Positions 21,975 to 29,756 of a stretch of 29,790 nt of DNA are shown here, one piece after another. The DNA lies in the IMG/VR virus record IMGVR_UViG_3300038441_000199, positions 1 to 29,790 of that record, one strand, 5' to 3'. A program made the position numbers and the translations under genes. The notes below the pieces were generated by a model. The model saw only the letters and a program-made list of their open reading frames with translations. It was not told the origin of the DNA and did no database searches. Source of the stretch: a virus. Position 1 is the first letter of the stretch. Every line of letters starts with the position of its first letter.

Positions 21975-22778
21975 TTAGAGCCTCGCGCTCGACTTGGCAT
22001 CGCGGCCACGGCGAACCGCGAGCCTCCAATCGGGGTTGCCGATCTCTGGCTTTGTCGTGGTGTCCTTCTGGGCGATCCAGTAGGAGCCGCCATGGGTAAC
22101 GCCGTCGCCCTGCTCGACTGCCATGCCTTCCTTGTAGAAGCCAGCATCAATCACACAGGGGATAACGATTTGAGCCTCGTGCGAGGCTTCGCCCTTGACG
22201 AACTTAAGCGTAACGGTGCGCTTGCCGTCATGCTCTACAGTCATGTCGTCCCAGCCCACGCCGTTGATACCGTCCTTGCCATCCTTAGGGATGGGGATGG
22301 CATCGACTGCCTTCTGGAAGAGGGCTTGAGCGCGGCGCTCAAAGTCCAGCGCCCAATCGGAACTCTTGGCCTCGAAGCGGTCCGCAAGGCGCGCGATTAG
22401 TAGATCAGCCACGGCCTCAGCAGTTGGAGAGATGCCATCCTTAGGAGTAGGAATCTTGGCGAGGGCTTCCGCCAGCATCTTGGATACAGCCTCTTCGGTT
22501 GGACCGTCCTTGCCGTTCTGGGGCTTGGGCCACTCATCCAATATGGCTTTCACAGCGTCAAGGATGAGCGGGCGAACTTCGTCAATCGACACGCTCTTGC
22601 CGTCCTGCGGCTTCGGGAATCTCTGGATTCGCTCATCAAGGGCGCGCTCAATCGCAGCGCCGTCCCAGATAACGGGATCAGGCTTGGCCTCAAGCGCTTT
22701 GATTCGATCAACAATCGGGGCCAAAGCCTTCCCGATGTAGTCCTGAACACCGGCCATCAGTTTCTGTAGATCAGCCAT
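21975..22778 (-). CDS. Phage structural protein with PKDG repeats and C-terminal carbohydrate-binding-like module (267 aa)
   Basis: ATG 22778 (MADLQKLMAGVQDYIGKAL) overlaps the portal stop by 8 bases. The N-terminal half is a helical coiled-coil region punctuated by four short PKPQDGKS, PKPQNGKDG, PTPKDGI and PIPKDGKDG collagen-like motifs spaced about 35-50 residues apart. The C-terminus reads GFYKEGMAVEQGDGVTHGGSYWIAQKDTTTKP and DWRLAVRRGRD, a compact module like the chitin/carbohydrate-binding type found at the ends of phage structural proteins. A role as a head or neck fibre is inferred from fold style and placement next to portal and connector. Confidence 0.65.
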   Translation of the reverse strand: MADLQKLMAGVQDYIGKALAPIVDRIKALEAKPDPVIWDGAAIERALDERIQRFPKPQDGKSVSIDEVRPLILDAVKAILDEWPKPQNGKDGPTEEAVSKMLAEALAKIPTPKDGISPTAEAVADLLIARLADRFEAKSSDWALDFERRAQALFQKAVDAIPIPKDGKDGINGVGWDDMTVEHDGKRTVTLKFVKGEASHEAQIVIPCVIDAGFYKEGMAVEQGDGVTHGGSYWIAQKDTTTKPEIGNPDWRLAVRRGRDAKSSARL

Positions 22779-24141
22779 GCGCGTAGGACTCCGGGGCCTT
22801 GGTGAACAGGAAGGCAAGCGCCTTCTCTTCGTCTATCTCTTCCTCTTCCGGCTCTTCCTCTTCCGGCTCTTCCTCTATCGGCTCTTCAGCCACAGGAGCG
22901 GGCGCGAAGGTCAGGCCATTGCGGTCACGCTCGGCGAGTGCGGCAAGCGAGGTATCCTGCTGTTGCATCCAGATGGAATCGCCACCATCCACTTGGCCAA
23001 GGTTGATCTTCTTGCGGGCTTCGTTGATGGTCCGAAGCGAGCCAGAAATGGAAGCATTCAGAACGTCGATCTGAGTCTTGCTGTCCATTCGCAGGAGTCC
23101 GTCTAGGTCAAGCTCAACCCCAAGAGATTCCCCGAGGTTCAAGCCCTCATCCATGCAAACCTCGTATTCCTCGATCAGCGATTGCAGGCACGTATTGTAG
23201 TAATCCTGCTGCAAGGCTTCGATGTTGTTGAAGCTCGGCATGGTGCCTACGCCGATCTTGTAGGGCGGGATATGGAAGGTCGAACAGATAACCTCTGCCG
23301 TCCACTTCAATTGCTCGATAAGCTGCGAGTCAGTGGCATTGATCCGCATCGGTGAATACTTGAGGTCGTCTCCGACCACGGCGACCTTACCGGCATTCGA
23401 GCCAGTGAAGTTGGTTTCCCAATACGCCTTGAGGCGCGCTGCAGTTTCTTCGGAAATCGCACCGGGCGCGGTAAGGATGCCTCCGGGCTGCGAGCTGTTG
23501 GAGAAAAACTCCGATGAGTTCTGCTCAATGGTCAGGCCGAGATTCGCCACGCATCCGGCCGCGAATAGGGGCGACACGCCTACCAGCGGGTGGAAAAGGC
23601 AGTTCATCCGGTCATGGATGATTTCCGAGGCCGGTACAGTAAGGCCCTGATTGTCTATGCCGCTCAGATTGTCGGACTGGAGTTGGTAATACACATCGCC
23701 AGATTCGGAAACCATGACCTGCACGCGGCAGGCGTCCAGCAGGTATAGGCCGATCACCACGCCACGGTTATCCCGAACCTTAAGCGCATAGGCGTTGCCC
23801 CGAGTCAGTTTCGAGGTCATCCACCACTGTTTGAACTGGATATGGTTTTGGTAGCGGTTAGGCTTGCGCAGGACTGGCGAATAGGCCGGGTTCGTCGTCT
23901 CCGACCAGATGCCGTCAGAGTCAACGGCAACTAGCTTGTTTCGAAGCTTGCCGAAGTCGTTGGCGATCAGGGTAATGCAGGCGTAGACGGCGTGATGCGC
24001 GAGGACGGTATCAACAGTCCATTCTTGGTTCTGCTGCCACGCACCGCTATACGGCTCTCGGATGATCGGATACCAGCCGCGATTCCCGACAGGCGAGAGC
24101 ATGGCCTTTCGAACATTGATCTCCCACCCAAAGAGTTTCAT
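22771..24141 (-). CDS. Portal protein, HK97 family (456 aa)
   Basis: This forms the dodecameric channel for DNA. Characteristic stretches are AVYACITLIANDFGKL, LLRKPNRYQNHIQFKQWWMTSKLTRGNAYALKVRDNRG in parts, and GVSPLFAAGCVANLGLTIEQNSSEFFSNSSQPGGILT. ICSTFHIPPYKIG is followed by FNNIEALQQDYYNTCLQSLIEEYE. Length is normal. The C-terminal 40 residues are an acidic tail of repeated PEEEE units (about residues 421-441), beyond the conserved domain. ATG 24141 directly follows the previous TAA-type stop region. Unusually for an HK97-type operon it lies after the capsid gene. Confidence 0.93.
   Translation of the reverse strand: MKLFGWEINVRKAMLSPVGNRGWYPIIREPYSGAWQQNQEWTVDTVLAHHAVYACITLIANDFGKLRNKLVAVDSDGIWSETTNPAYSPVLRKPNRYQNHIQFKQWWMTSKLTRGNAYALKVRDNRGVVIGLYLLDACRVQVMVSESGDVYYQLQSDNLSGIDNQGLTVPASEIIHDRMNCLFHPLVGVSPLFAAGCVANLGLTIEQNSSEFFSNSSQPGGILTAPGAISEETAARLKAYWETNFTGSNAGKVAVVGDDLKYSPMRINATDSQLIEQLKWTAEVICSTFHIPPYKIGVGTMPSFNNIEALQQDYYNTCLQSLIEEYEVCMDEGLNLGESLGVELDLDGLLRMDSKTQIDVLNASISGSLRTINEARKKINLGQVDGGDSIWMQQQDTSLAALAERDRNGLTFAPAPVAEEPIEEEPEEEEPEEEEIDEEKALAFLFTKAPESYAHG
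22837..22881 (-). repeat. 15-bp tandem repeat coding for PEEEE units
   Basis: Three 15-base units occur in tandem, at 22837-22851, 22852-22866 (identical) and 22867-22881 (two changes), with a partial fourth. On the coding strand the unit is CCGGAAGAGGAAGAG. The period is a multiple of three, so copy number could vary without breaking the portal reading frame. Confidence 0.85.
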
Positions 24142-24474
24142 TTAGGCGCTCGCTCGGCCCGGCTTCTTACGCCAAGTGCCGTCAGAGTTCTTCAGCTTCG
24201 TGCTGGTGTGCGTCTCCGCATCCCATGCGGTGCCAGCGGAGTCCAGTTCGGGGCCAGCGGCCTCCGTGGATTCTGCCGCTTCGGTGACTTCAGCGGTTTC
24301 CTCTGGCACATCCTGCTGCTTCGTCTGCAAGTCCTCCGCAACCAGCGCGCGGGTCTTGTAGACCTGCTGGAGCTTGTGCTTGCCGATATAGACCTTTGCC
24401 AGAACATCCTTGAGTTCAAACTCGTCGCCGGGCTTGTACTTGCCGAAGGGCTTGCCGATTGGGGTAACTTTCAT
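24142..24474 (-). CDS. Phage structural-region protein with WDxxxH...DGxWRKKxG motif (110 aa)
   Basis: ATG 24474 overlaps the small upstream gene as ATGA. The N-terminal 45 residues (KVTPIGKPFGKYKPGDEFELKD) look like a small beta domain. The middle is an Ala/Glu/Thr-rich linker. The end has TAWDAETHTSTKLKNSDGTWRKKPGRA, a C-terminal motif seen in many small phage proteins encoded near capsid and portal genes. Function is unknown; a head-associated role is suggested by location only. Confidence 0.6.
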   Translation of the reverse strand: MKVTPIGKPFGKYKPGDEFELKDVLAKVYIGKHKLQQVYKTRALVAEDLQTKQQDVPEETAEVTEAAESTEAAGPELDSAGTAWDAETHTSTKLKNSDGTWRKKPGRASA

Positions 24475-24593
24475 TTTGCGCCTTCCATCTTTTCGAGTCG
24501 GGCCTTGGCCCTCTGGCAAAGCTTGCTGTCAGGCTTCCTGCACAGCAGCTTAACCAATGCCCTTTGCCGACCGATACAGCCTTTACAAGCCAT
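24471..24593 (-). CDS. Very small phage protein (40 aa)
   Basis: ATG 24593 has GGGAGG upstream at 4 bases, and the 40-codon frame ends in ATGA overlap with the next gene. The peptide begins MACKGCIGRQRALVK and contains CRKPDSKLCQ: four cysteines in a CxxC...C...C pattern on a strongly basic background. A zinc-stabilised mini-domain is possible. It lies immediately after the capsid terminator, so it would be translated only from read-through or antiterminated RNA. Confidence 0.5.
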   Translation of the reverse strand: MACKGCIGRQRALVKLLCRKPDSKLCQRAKARLEKMEGAK

Positions 24594-24602
24594 GATGCCT
24601 CC

Positions 24603-24632
24603 CAAAGAAAGCCGGGGGATTTCTCCCCCGGC
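24603..24632 (-). terminator. Intrinsic terminator after the capsid gene
   Basis: Nine bases after the capsid stop, the minus strand has GCCGGGGGA, a GAAA tetraloop and TCCCCCGGC (stem arms 24624-24632 and 24611-24619), followed by TTTCTTT (about 24610-24604). A nine-pair GC-rich stem with a GNRA loop and U-rich tail is a textbook rho-independent terminator on the operon strand. Confidence 0.88.
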
Positions 24633-24640
24633 CTCTAACC

Positions 24641-26074
24641 TCAGCAGGTGGTCGGCATACCATCAATCCACTGGATGGCGCCGCTGCGACGGGGACCCCA
24701 CCAGATGAATCTTTCTGCGCGAAAGGCCACGGAGTTGGTTTGCCACATGCTAACCAAGTTGACGCTCGACGCGGCAACCGTAGCGATGGACGAACCAGCC
24801 GGGGTATCGGACATTTCGATGCTCGCCACGTCCGAGGCGTCCAGCGTCACCGAGCCATCGTCAGCGAGGTAGATTTCCGACTCATCCACGAGGATGAACG
24901 GAGCGCCACCGGAGCCGCCGTTATTGGCGAGGTACTGCGAGACGCGCAGCGGTACGCCGTCCAGCGTGCCGCCCGTCATGGTCACGCCCGGGAATGCAGC
25001 GGTGCCGAGCGCTTCACGAGACAGGGCCAACTGGCGAGCGACTGCCGGGGTCGTATAGTACGCCGGGCGCGCGCCGATGTTGGTCGAATCCCACGCAGCC
25101 CACAGCAGGGCGATGGCGCAGCGGACCGAAGCCGGGTCGGCGTAGTCGATGGCCCCCACGGCAACCGGGGATACGCCGTTCAGCAGGCCAGCCGGGTTTA
25201 CGTTGGCGACAGCGGCCACGTCCGGGTCGAACAGGTCGCCGTCGATCTTGGCGATCACGGCATCCGCGAGAGAGTCACGGACCAGCGCAGCCGCCGAAGG
25301 ATCGGAGAAGCGGGCCAGTTCCTGAGTGATGACCGCGATAGCGGCGACCTTGGTGAACGGAACAGTGGTGGCGTTGTAGTCGAACTTCGTCACCGGCTTG
25401 GCCTTGCCCTGTCCGACCCAGTTGGCGGTGCCGCCGCTGGTCTGACCGCCGATGCGGACATTGAATGGGACGGGGCGGAACTGAGCCTGACCGATCAGGG
25501 TGCGCGGGCGCAGGTAGCTGATGAAGTCGCCGCCGAAGGTGTTGGCGTAGACCAGCGGAGCGGCCCAGGTCGCGTTGAGGCTGTCGCCAGCGGCAACGGT
25601 CGCCTTGAGTTGCATCAGTTCTTGCAGGTTGCAACCTTCGGCCTGTGCCTTGAGCGTCTTGACGATGCTCTCGGTGTTCGGGAAGTGCTTTTCCGCAAGC
25701 TGGAAGGCCATCTGGTGGTTGCCCTTGGCCTTGGTGAGGCACATGGCGTAGCGGGCGAAGGCGATACCCGGCTCCAGCTTCTCAGCGGTCTTGACGGTGG
25801 CGAAGCCGCCACGGCTGGCGCTGGCGTCGTCGGAGTTGCCGCCGCCTGCGGGAGTGGCGCGGCCCTTCTGGATCGATTCCAGGGCCTTCAGGCGCACGAT
25901 GTCCTGATCGATGGCCTTGATTTCGTCGGTGATGGTGTCGGCCTCTTCAGCCTCGGCCTCGTCGGTGGTACGGCCATCGTCCATCGACTTGGACATGATT
26001 TCCTCGAAACGGCCCTGCTTCGCGGCGCGGGTGTTTTCGAGGTCAGCGATCTGCTCGCTAACGGTCTTTTTCAT
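24641..26074 (-). CDS. Major capsid protein, HK97 fold with delta domain (477 aa)
   Basis: The N-terminal 70 or so residues are a charged coiled coil (VSEQIADLENTRAAKQGRFEEI), the delta scaffold domain that a prohead protease normally removes. The mature part begins around residues 85-105, after a Gly/Ser-rich linker. Capsid features include FGGDFISYLRPRTLIGQ, GGTANWVGQGKAKPVTKFDY (the usual E-loop region), LARFSDPSAAALVRDSLADAV and LVDESEIYLADDGSV. ATG 26074 overlaps the protease stop as ATGA. The strong terminator just downstream suggests the capsid message is a major transcript end. Confidence 0.94.
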   Translation of the reverse strand: MKKTVSEQIADLENTRAAKQGRFEEIMSKSMDDGRTTDEAEAEEADTITDEIKAIDQDIVRLKALESIQKGRATPAGGGNSDDASASRGGFATVKTAEKLEPGIAFARYAMCLTKAKGNHQMAFQLAEKHFPNTESIVKTLKAQAEGCNLQELMQLKATVAAGDSLNATWAAPLVYANTFGGDFISYLRPRTLIGQAQFRPVPFNVRIGGQTSGGTANWVGQGKAKPVTKFDYNATTVPFTKVAAIAVITQELARFSDPSAAALVRDSLADAVIAKIDGDLFDPDVAAVANVNPAGLLNGVSPVAVGAIDYADPASVRCAIALLWAAWDSTNIGARPAYYTTPAVARQLALSREALGTAAFPGVTMTGGTLDGVPLRVSQYLANNGGSGGAPFILVDESEIYLADDGSVTLDASDVASIEMSDTPAGSSIATVAASSVNLVSMWQTNSVAFRAERFIWWGPRRSGAIQWIDGMPTTC

Positions 26075-26679
26075 GACTGCTTCCTTTTGGTAACGGTGAT
26101 TTGGTTTGCAACGCGGCGCGGCTTGAGTTGCACAGGGCCGCGTTTTTGCCCCGCTGGTGCGGCGGCAGAGGACGCGCCTGAGCCAGCAGAGGCGGCAGCG
26201 TCCATGGATTTGACAGCGGTGATGACGGCTTCGGATTGGGCCGGCACCGAAACCAAACTCAATTCAAACCATTGCCACTTTTTGAAGTGAAGCCCGCCGT
26301 TTTTGAGGATTTCCACGCCGCCTTTGATCCCTCTGAAGCCGATAGACACGGCGTTTATCAGATGATACTGGAGCGAATGGATAGCCTCGTTCGTTCGATC
26401 TTGGATGATTCCGGGTTCTTTGACCTTGGGAATCGTCGCTTTGAAGGGGATGCCGGTTTTCGTGGGCTTTGCGAACACCATGTTTCCAACCGGCATATTG
26501 CTGACGTGATAGAGCAGCAGCGGCATGGGGGTTTTGAACTCCGCGCCCATCGGCTCCACAATATCGTCTACGCGATCAGGGGTCGGAGTGGTAGCAATGC
26601 CTTCGATGTAGACGAAATCGTCATCGGCGGTGAATTCACGCCGTTCCAGAACTGACCACGCCTTACGGGTATCTTCCAC
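26071..26679 (-). CDS. Prohead maturation protease (HK97 gp4 / U35 family, 202 aa)
   Basis: It cuts the capsid delta domain inside the prohead. Likely catalytic residues are H58 in LLYHVSN, S112 in VSIGF and E139 in FELSLVSVPAQSEA, matching the family order. The start is GTG 26679 with AGGAG six bases upstream; that ribosome-binding site overlaps the endonuclease stop (TAG 26691-26689). The C-terminal 55 residues are a low-complexity Ala/Ser/Gly linker and basic tail, probably removed in the prohead. Its position before capsid is canonical. Confidence 0.9.
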   Translation of the reverse strand: MEDTRKAWSVLERREFTADDDFVYIEGIATTPTPDRVDDIVEPMGAEFKTPMPLLLYHVSNMPVGNMVFAKPTKTGIPFKATIPKVKEPGIIQDRTNEAIHSLQYHLINAVSIGFRGIKGGVEILKNGGLHFKKWQWFELSLVSVPAQSEAVITAVKSMDAAASAGSGASSAAAPAGQKRGPVQLKPRRVANQITVTKRKQS

Positions 26680-26688
26680 TTGACTCTC

Positions 26689-27579
26689 CTAGCATGCGCT
26701 CTTCCGCAAAGAATTTGCCTTTCTAGTTTCCTGCCTTTTGCGGATACTTTCCTGAGACAATTTCTTTCCTTTGTTGCCATCGGAAATTTTCTTCCGAGTT
26801 TCTTCTGAAATAAAACGCCCCTTCATCCTCGCAGACATTTGAGCCTTCCATTCCTCAGAGTGCTTTCGCCCTCTTAACTTCTCTCTAAACTCTTCCGACC
26901 TTTTCTTGCCTTTATTCGCCGCTACCGACCTTTCGATAGCCAAGGCGGAAGGCTTCCGTCCCTTGTTTGCAACTGACAACTTAGCCCGTGTCTCTTCAGT
27001 TACAACATGGCCCATCATACTCCTGCGCCGATTCTCAATCTCTTCTGGAGATTGCTTTCTCCCCAGATGGTATATCCTTGCCGCTTCCGCCATCTTCGCC
27101 TTCATCTCGGGCGAGATTACTCTACTTTTTTGAGCCTGAGAAAACCTCAGCCTTTGTTCTGGGGTTCTCTTCTGACCAATACGCTTTGCTATCGTCTCTG
27201 GGGAGGCTTTCACGCCCTTCATTCGGGCAGAATGCTTGTCCTTGGTCGCCTGAGAATGCTTTACCCCTAAGCAATTTCCTGCCATTGGGGAAACGTTATA
27301 CTCGGGCTTCTTCTCGTCCATCCATCTCTGTTCGTTGGCTACAAGTTCAGCCGCCTCACAAACTTGGATTACCTCAAAAATAAACGCCTCCGCGCCATAC
27401 TTTATCCATGACCTCTGCAAGTATGCGCTATGGTGGACGCCTCTCCTAAGGTCGCCTAAATGCTTTGCCCATCTAACACGAAAGGACTTAGCACTTCCTA
27501 TATAAGTCTTGCCATTCAACAAGTTTCGGATTTGGTAAATGCCACTACCCGAAACCTCCGGTACAATTGCCTCAGCCAT
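26689..27579 (-). CDS. GIY-YIG homing endonuclease with many NUMOD3 repeats (296 aa)
   Basis: GIY is at residues 13-15, YIG at 26-28, R36 in VRWAKH and E83 in NEQRWMDE, a complete GIY-YIG catalytic set. Beyond residue 105 about seven NUMOD3-like DNA-binding units follow, with SPETIAK, SPEMKAKMAEA, TEETRAKLSVANKGRK, SEEFREKLRGRKHS, SEEWKAQMSARMKGR and SEETRKKISDGNKGKK. This is an unusually long array. An AAAGGAG site sits at 6 bases. Base composition is far more AT-rich than the flanks (about 43 % GC in a 60-base hand count), so it is likely a recent arrival. It lies between terL and the protease gene without disrupting either. Confidence 0.92.
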   Translation of the reverse strand: MAEAIVPEVSGSGIYQIRNLLNGKTYIGSAKSFRVRWAKHLGDLRRGVHHSAYLQRSWIKYGAEAFIFEVIQVCEAAELVANEQRWMDEKKPEYNVSPMAGNCLGVKHSQATKDKHSARMKGVKASPETIAKRIGQKRTPEQRLRFSQAQKSRVISPEMKAKMAEAARIYHLGRKQSPEEIENRRRSMMGHVVTEETRAKLSVANKGRKPSALAIERSVAANKGKKRSEEFREKLRGRKHSEEWKAQMSARMKGRFISEETRKKISDGNKGKKLSQESIRKRQETRKANSLRKSAC

Positions 27580-27605
27580 TTCGACTCCTTTCAGTCGTTA
27601 GGTTG

Positions 27606-27639
27606 GAAGCCGATCAGTGTTAGAGCATTGATCGGCTTC
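27606..27639. terminator. Strong inverted repeat after terL
   Basis: Arms GAAGCCGATCA (27606-27616) and TGATCGGCTTC (27629-27639) form 11 pairs, extendable to about 14 including one G-T wobble, around a loop near TTAGAG. On the plus strand it is followed by GTTATTTT, a U-rich tail. On the minus strand, the operon direction, it follows the terL stop but has no U-run. It could be a terminator for plus-strand transcription or a stabilising hairpin at the 3' end of the terminase message. Confidence 0.6.
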
Positions 27640-27645
27640 GTTATT

Positions 27646-29307
27646 TTAACCGAAAACCAGCATCTGGAACTTACCCTTGGCGGCCTTAGGGTTCAGGGCC
27701 ATCAGGGATGCAGCATTGAAAAGGGCGATCAGCGGGTCGATTTTGCCGGTTCCGCTGGCCTGCTTGGTGATTAGAATACCATTTGCGCGCGGCTCTACCT
27801 TGGCGTTGCCTACGCACCAATTCATGAGCATCTGGGCCGCATGGATCAGGGAGCCATCAGCCAGCTTGCGCTCTACGGTCTTGATGGCGCCGCCAAGCTT
27901 CCAGCCCTGAGAAATGCCCACAATCTTGCCCTCAGGAACGCCGGCATCGATCAGGGCATCCAAAATGCCGCCGATTCCAGCAGGGTCCAGACCTGCCTTG
28001 TCTAGCAGCCCGGCCTTCTCGATCCTGCCCACGATGCCCGCAACCTCTAGCATGTCCTCACCCAAGGTCTTGACGATGGTAATCTCACCGGCCGCCTGCA
28101 TGTCCCGGAGCTTCGGAGCCTCGGATTTGCGCCTTTCGAGGACCGACTCATGAGCCCAAGCTCGGGACCATGATAGCCACTTTTTGGTTTTATGGTGTCG
28201 CCCGATCAGGGATAAGCCCAAAAGGTCGTCCAGGCCGCCGCCGTCGATGCCTGCGGCGATGACTTCGGAGTCAGCGATAAGGCTATCCAGTGTCACGGTC
28301 TGGGCTTGGGCTTCCCAGAAGTCGGCACCGGCCCAGCGGTTTGAGAGTAGGGCTAGCCCGACTTCAACGTTGAGGTGCTTGGCGAGGAATCCCCGCATCG
28401 ACTCTTCGCCCGCTTCCTCGGCCTTCGTGAATTCACGGTTGATGAACTCTTCGTCCACCGAAAGGCCCAGGTTCGGGTTTGTGATGTAGAAGTTGTCCGT
28501 CTGGCGGTGCTGGCCGCTCTCCACCATTTCCGGGGGGAATTCATACAGCACCGGGAGGAACTTCTTGTCCTGAATGCGGCCATCCCGGACCCCTCGGGCG
28601 TACATCAGCTTTTGGCGAAAAACGCCTGCCGGGGCTTCGTTGCTTTGCGTTGAGAGGTAGATGACAAACCCCTCCGGGCGCGAGGCTAGGCCGCCGCAGG
28701 CTTCCCGTAGCATGTCCTCGGCATTGGCCCGTTTGCCGAATAGCCATAGCTCATCGACTAGGACGCCAATGGATTTCTTGCCGCCTACGGTTTCCGAGTC
28801 AGCCGCGACTACCTTGAGAGTCGCCCCGGTAATCCGATGGGTGATGGTGCGGATATGCTCCTGAACGTGCAGGAGGGAGGCTAGTTCCTCATCCGCCCGG
28901 ATCATGTCACGGGCCGGGATGAAGGAGTTCCCCGCGATTTCCACGGTGGGGGCAAGGATCGTGTATTCACCAGACTGCCGCCAGTTCCGCAAAAGGGCCG
29001 TCAGCATGATCGCGGCGGCTAGGGTACTCTTCCCGTTCTTCTTGGAAATCAACAACATATACTCTTGAATCAGGCGGCGGCCAGATTCAGGGTCATATGA
29101 GGCGAAAACAGACTCTGCAAACTCGCCAGCCCATGCCCGGTTCACTTCCCCAATCTCAGGAGATCCCGCCACGTCCACCATTCGCAGGGCATTGAATATC
29201 GCCATGGATGCCTTCCCCTCTTCGGGGAAAAGCGGGACGACAGGCATAAGGCTCTGCCGCGCAACGATGCGCTTGCTCCAATCAGGGCATGCGGTCGTCC
29301 AGTCCAT
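27646..29307 (-). CDS. terL: Terminase large subunit (553 aa)
   Basis: This is the ATPase and nuclease motor of DNA packaging, of the Terminase_1 type. The Walker A variant is ISKKNGKST (residues 87-95), Walker B is VLVDELW (182-188, with D185 and E186), and the coupling motif is YLSTQS (217-222). The nuclease domain begins at AAGIDGGGLDDLLGLSLIG (D355 and D360/D361 candidates), and AGLDPAG (D441) is a third acid. Length is normal. ATG 29307 shares one base with the TGA of the small subunit. Confidence 0.95.
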   Translation of the reverse strand: MDWTTACPDWSKRIVARQSLMPVVPLFPEEGKASMAIFNALRMVDVAGSPEIGEVNRAWAGEFAESVFASYDPESGRRLIQEYMLLISKKNGKSTLAAAIMLTALLRNWRQSGEYTILAPTVEIAGNSFIPARDMIRADEELASLLHVQEHIRTITHRITGATLKVVAADSETVGGKKSIGVLVDELWLFGKRANAEDMLREACGGLASRPEGFVIYLSTQSNEAPAGVFRQKLMYARGVRDGRIQDKKFLPVLYEFPPEMVESGQHRQTDNFYITNPNLGLSVDEEFINREFTKAEEAGEESMRGFLAKHLNVEVGLALLSNRWAGADFWEAQAQTVTLDSLIADSEVIAAGIDGGGLDDLLGLSLIGRHHKTKKWLSWSRAWAHESVLERRKSEAPKLRDMQAAGEITIVKTLGEDMLEVAGIVGRIEKAGLLDKAGLDPAGIGGILDALIDAGVPEGKIVGISQGWKLGGAIKTVERKLADGSLIHAAQMLMNWCVGNAKVEPRANGILITKQASGTGKIDPLIALFNAASLMALNPKAAKGKFQMLVFG

Positions 29308-29756
29308 CAGCGGGTGTTATCCCTCACAAGCCGAGGGGATACGGATGCGCCGAACTTGCCCCCCTTGGCGATCTTCTCCGCTGCCTCCTGCTTCGATTCC
29401 TTCTTGGTCGCCTCCCCAGGCTTGGCGACCGTGTAACGGGCAAGTTCCTTTGCAGCGTCCAACCGCAGCTTGGGGTCAGCCGTCATGTCGTTCATGACGT
29501 TCTTGAAGAACTCAACCGGGTCATCAGCCTGTTTCGGTATGCAGGGGGGTGCGTTGTCCATGGATTGCGCTCCAGTGTGGCCCTTATGCTCGATGGTTGC
29601 CCGCATGATGAAGTCCTGAATGTCGTCGTCCTTCATGTAGCGCGAAGCCTGACATGCGGCGGTTTTGGCCGGGCACCCTGCGTCGATGGCCGCAGCCTTC
29701 CCTTTGAGGCCGCGCATCAGGGCTTGGGCGAAACGCATCTTCTGGGGGGTCAGCAT
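29307..29756 (-). CDS. terS: Terminase small subunit (Terminase_2 type, 149 aa)
   Basis: It recognises the packaging site and stimulates the large subunit. The N-terminus LTPQKMRFAQALMRGLKGKAAAIDAGCP followed by KTAACQASRYMKDDDIQDFI is the helix-turn-helix of Terminase_2 proteins. A helical oligomerisation region follows (DPVEFFKNVMNDMTADPKLRLDAAKELARYT in parts), and the C-terminus has EAAEKIAKGGKFGA, which usually binds the portal or large subunit. It is the first late gene seen. The ribosome-binding site is weak (AAGAGA at 10 or so bases). Confidence 0.9.
   Translation of the reverse strand: MLTPQKMRFAQALMRGLKGKAAAIDAGCPAKTAACQASRYMKDDDIQDFIMRATIEHKGHTGAQSMDNAPPCIPKQADDPVEFFKNVMNDMTADPKLRLDAAKELARYTVAKPGEATKKESKQEAAEKIAKGGKFGASVSPRLVRDNTR

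Noticed and set aside
24740-26290. A 516-codon open frame on the plus strand opposite the capsid and protease genes
   Set aside because: It is antisense to two clear genes, its translation is low-complexity Arg/Gly/Val/Asp text with no motif, and it mirrors the codon bias of the genes below it.
26906-27774. Several plus-strand frames opposite the AT-rich endonuclease and the terL end
   Set aside because: All overlap well-supported minus genes, lack ribosome-binding sites and differ in style from any protein family I know.
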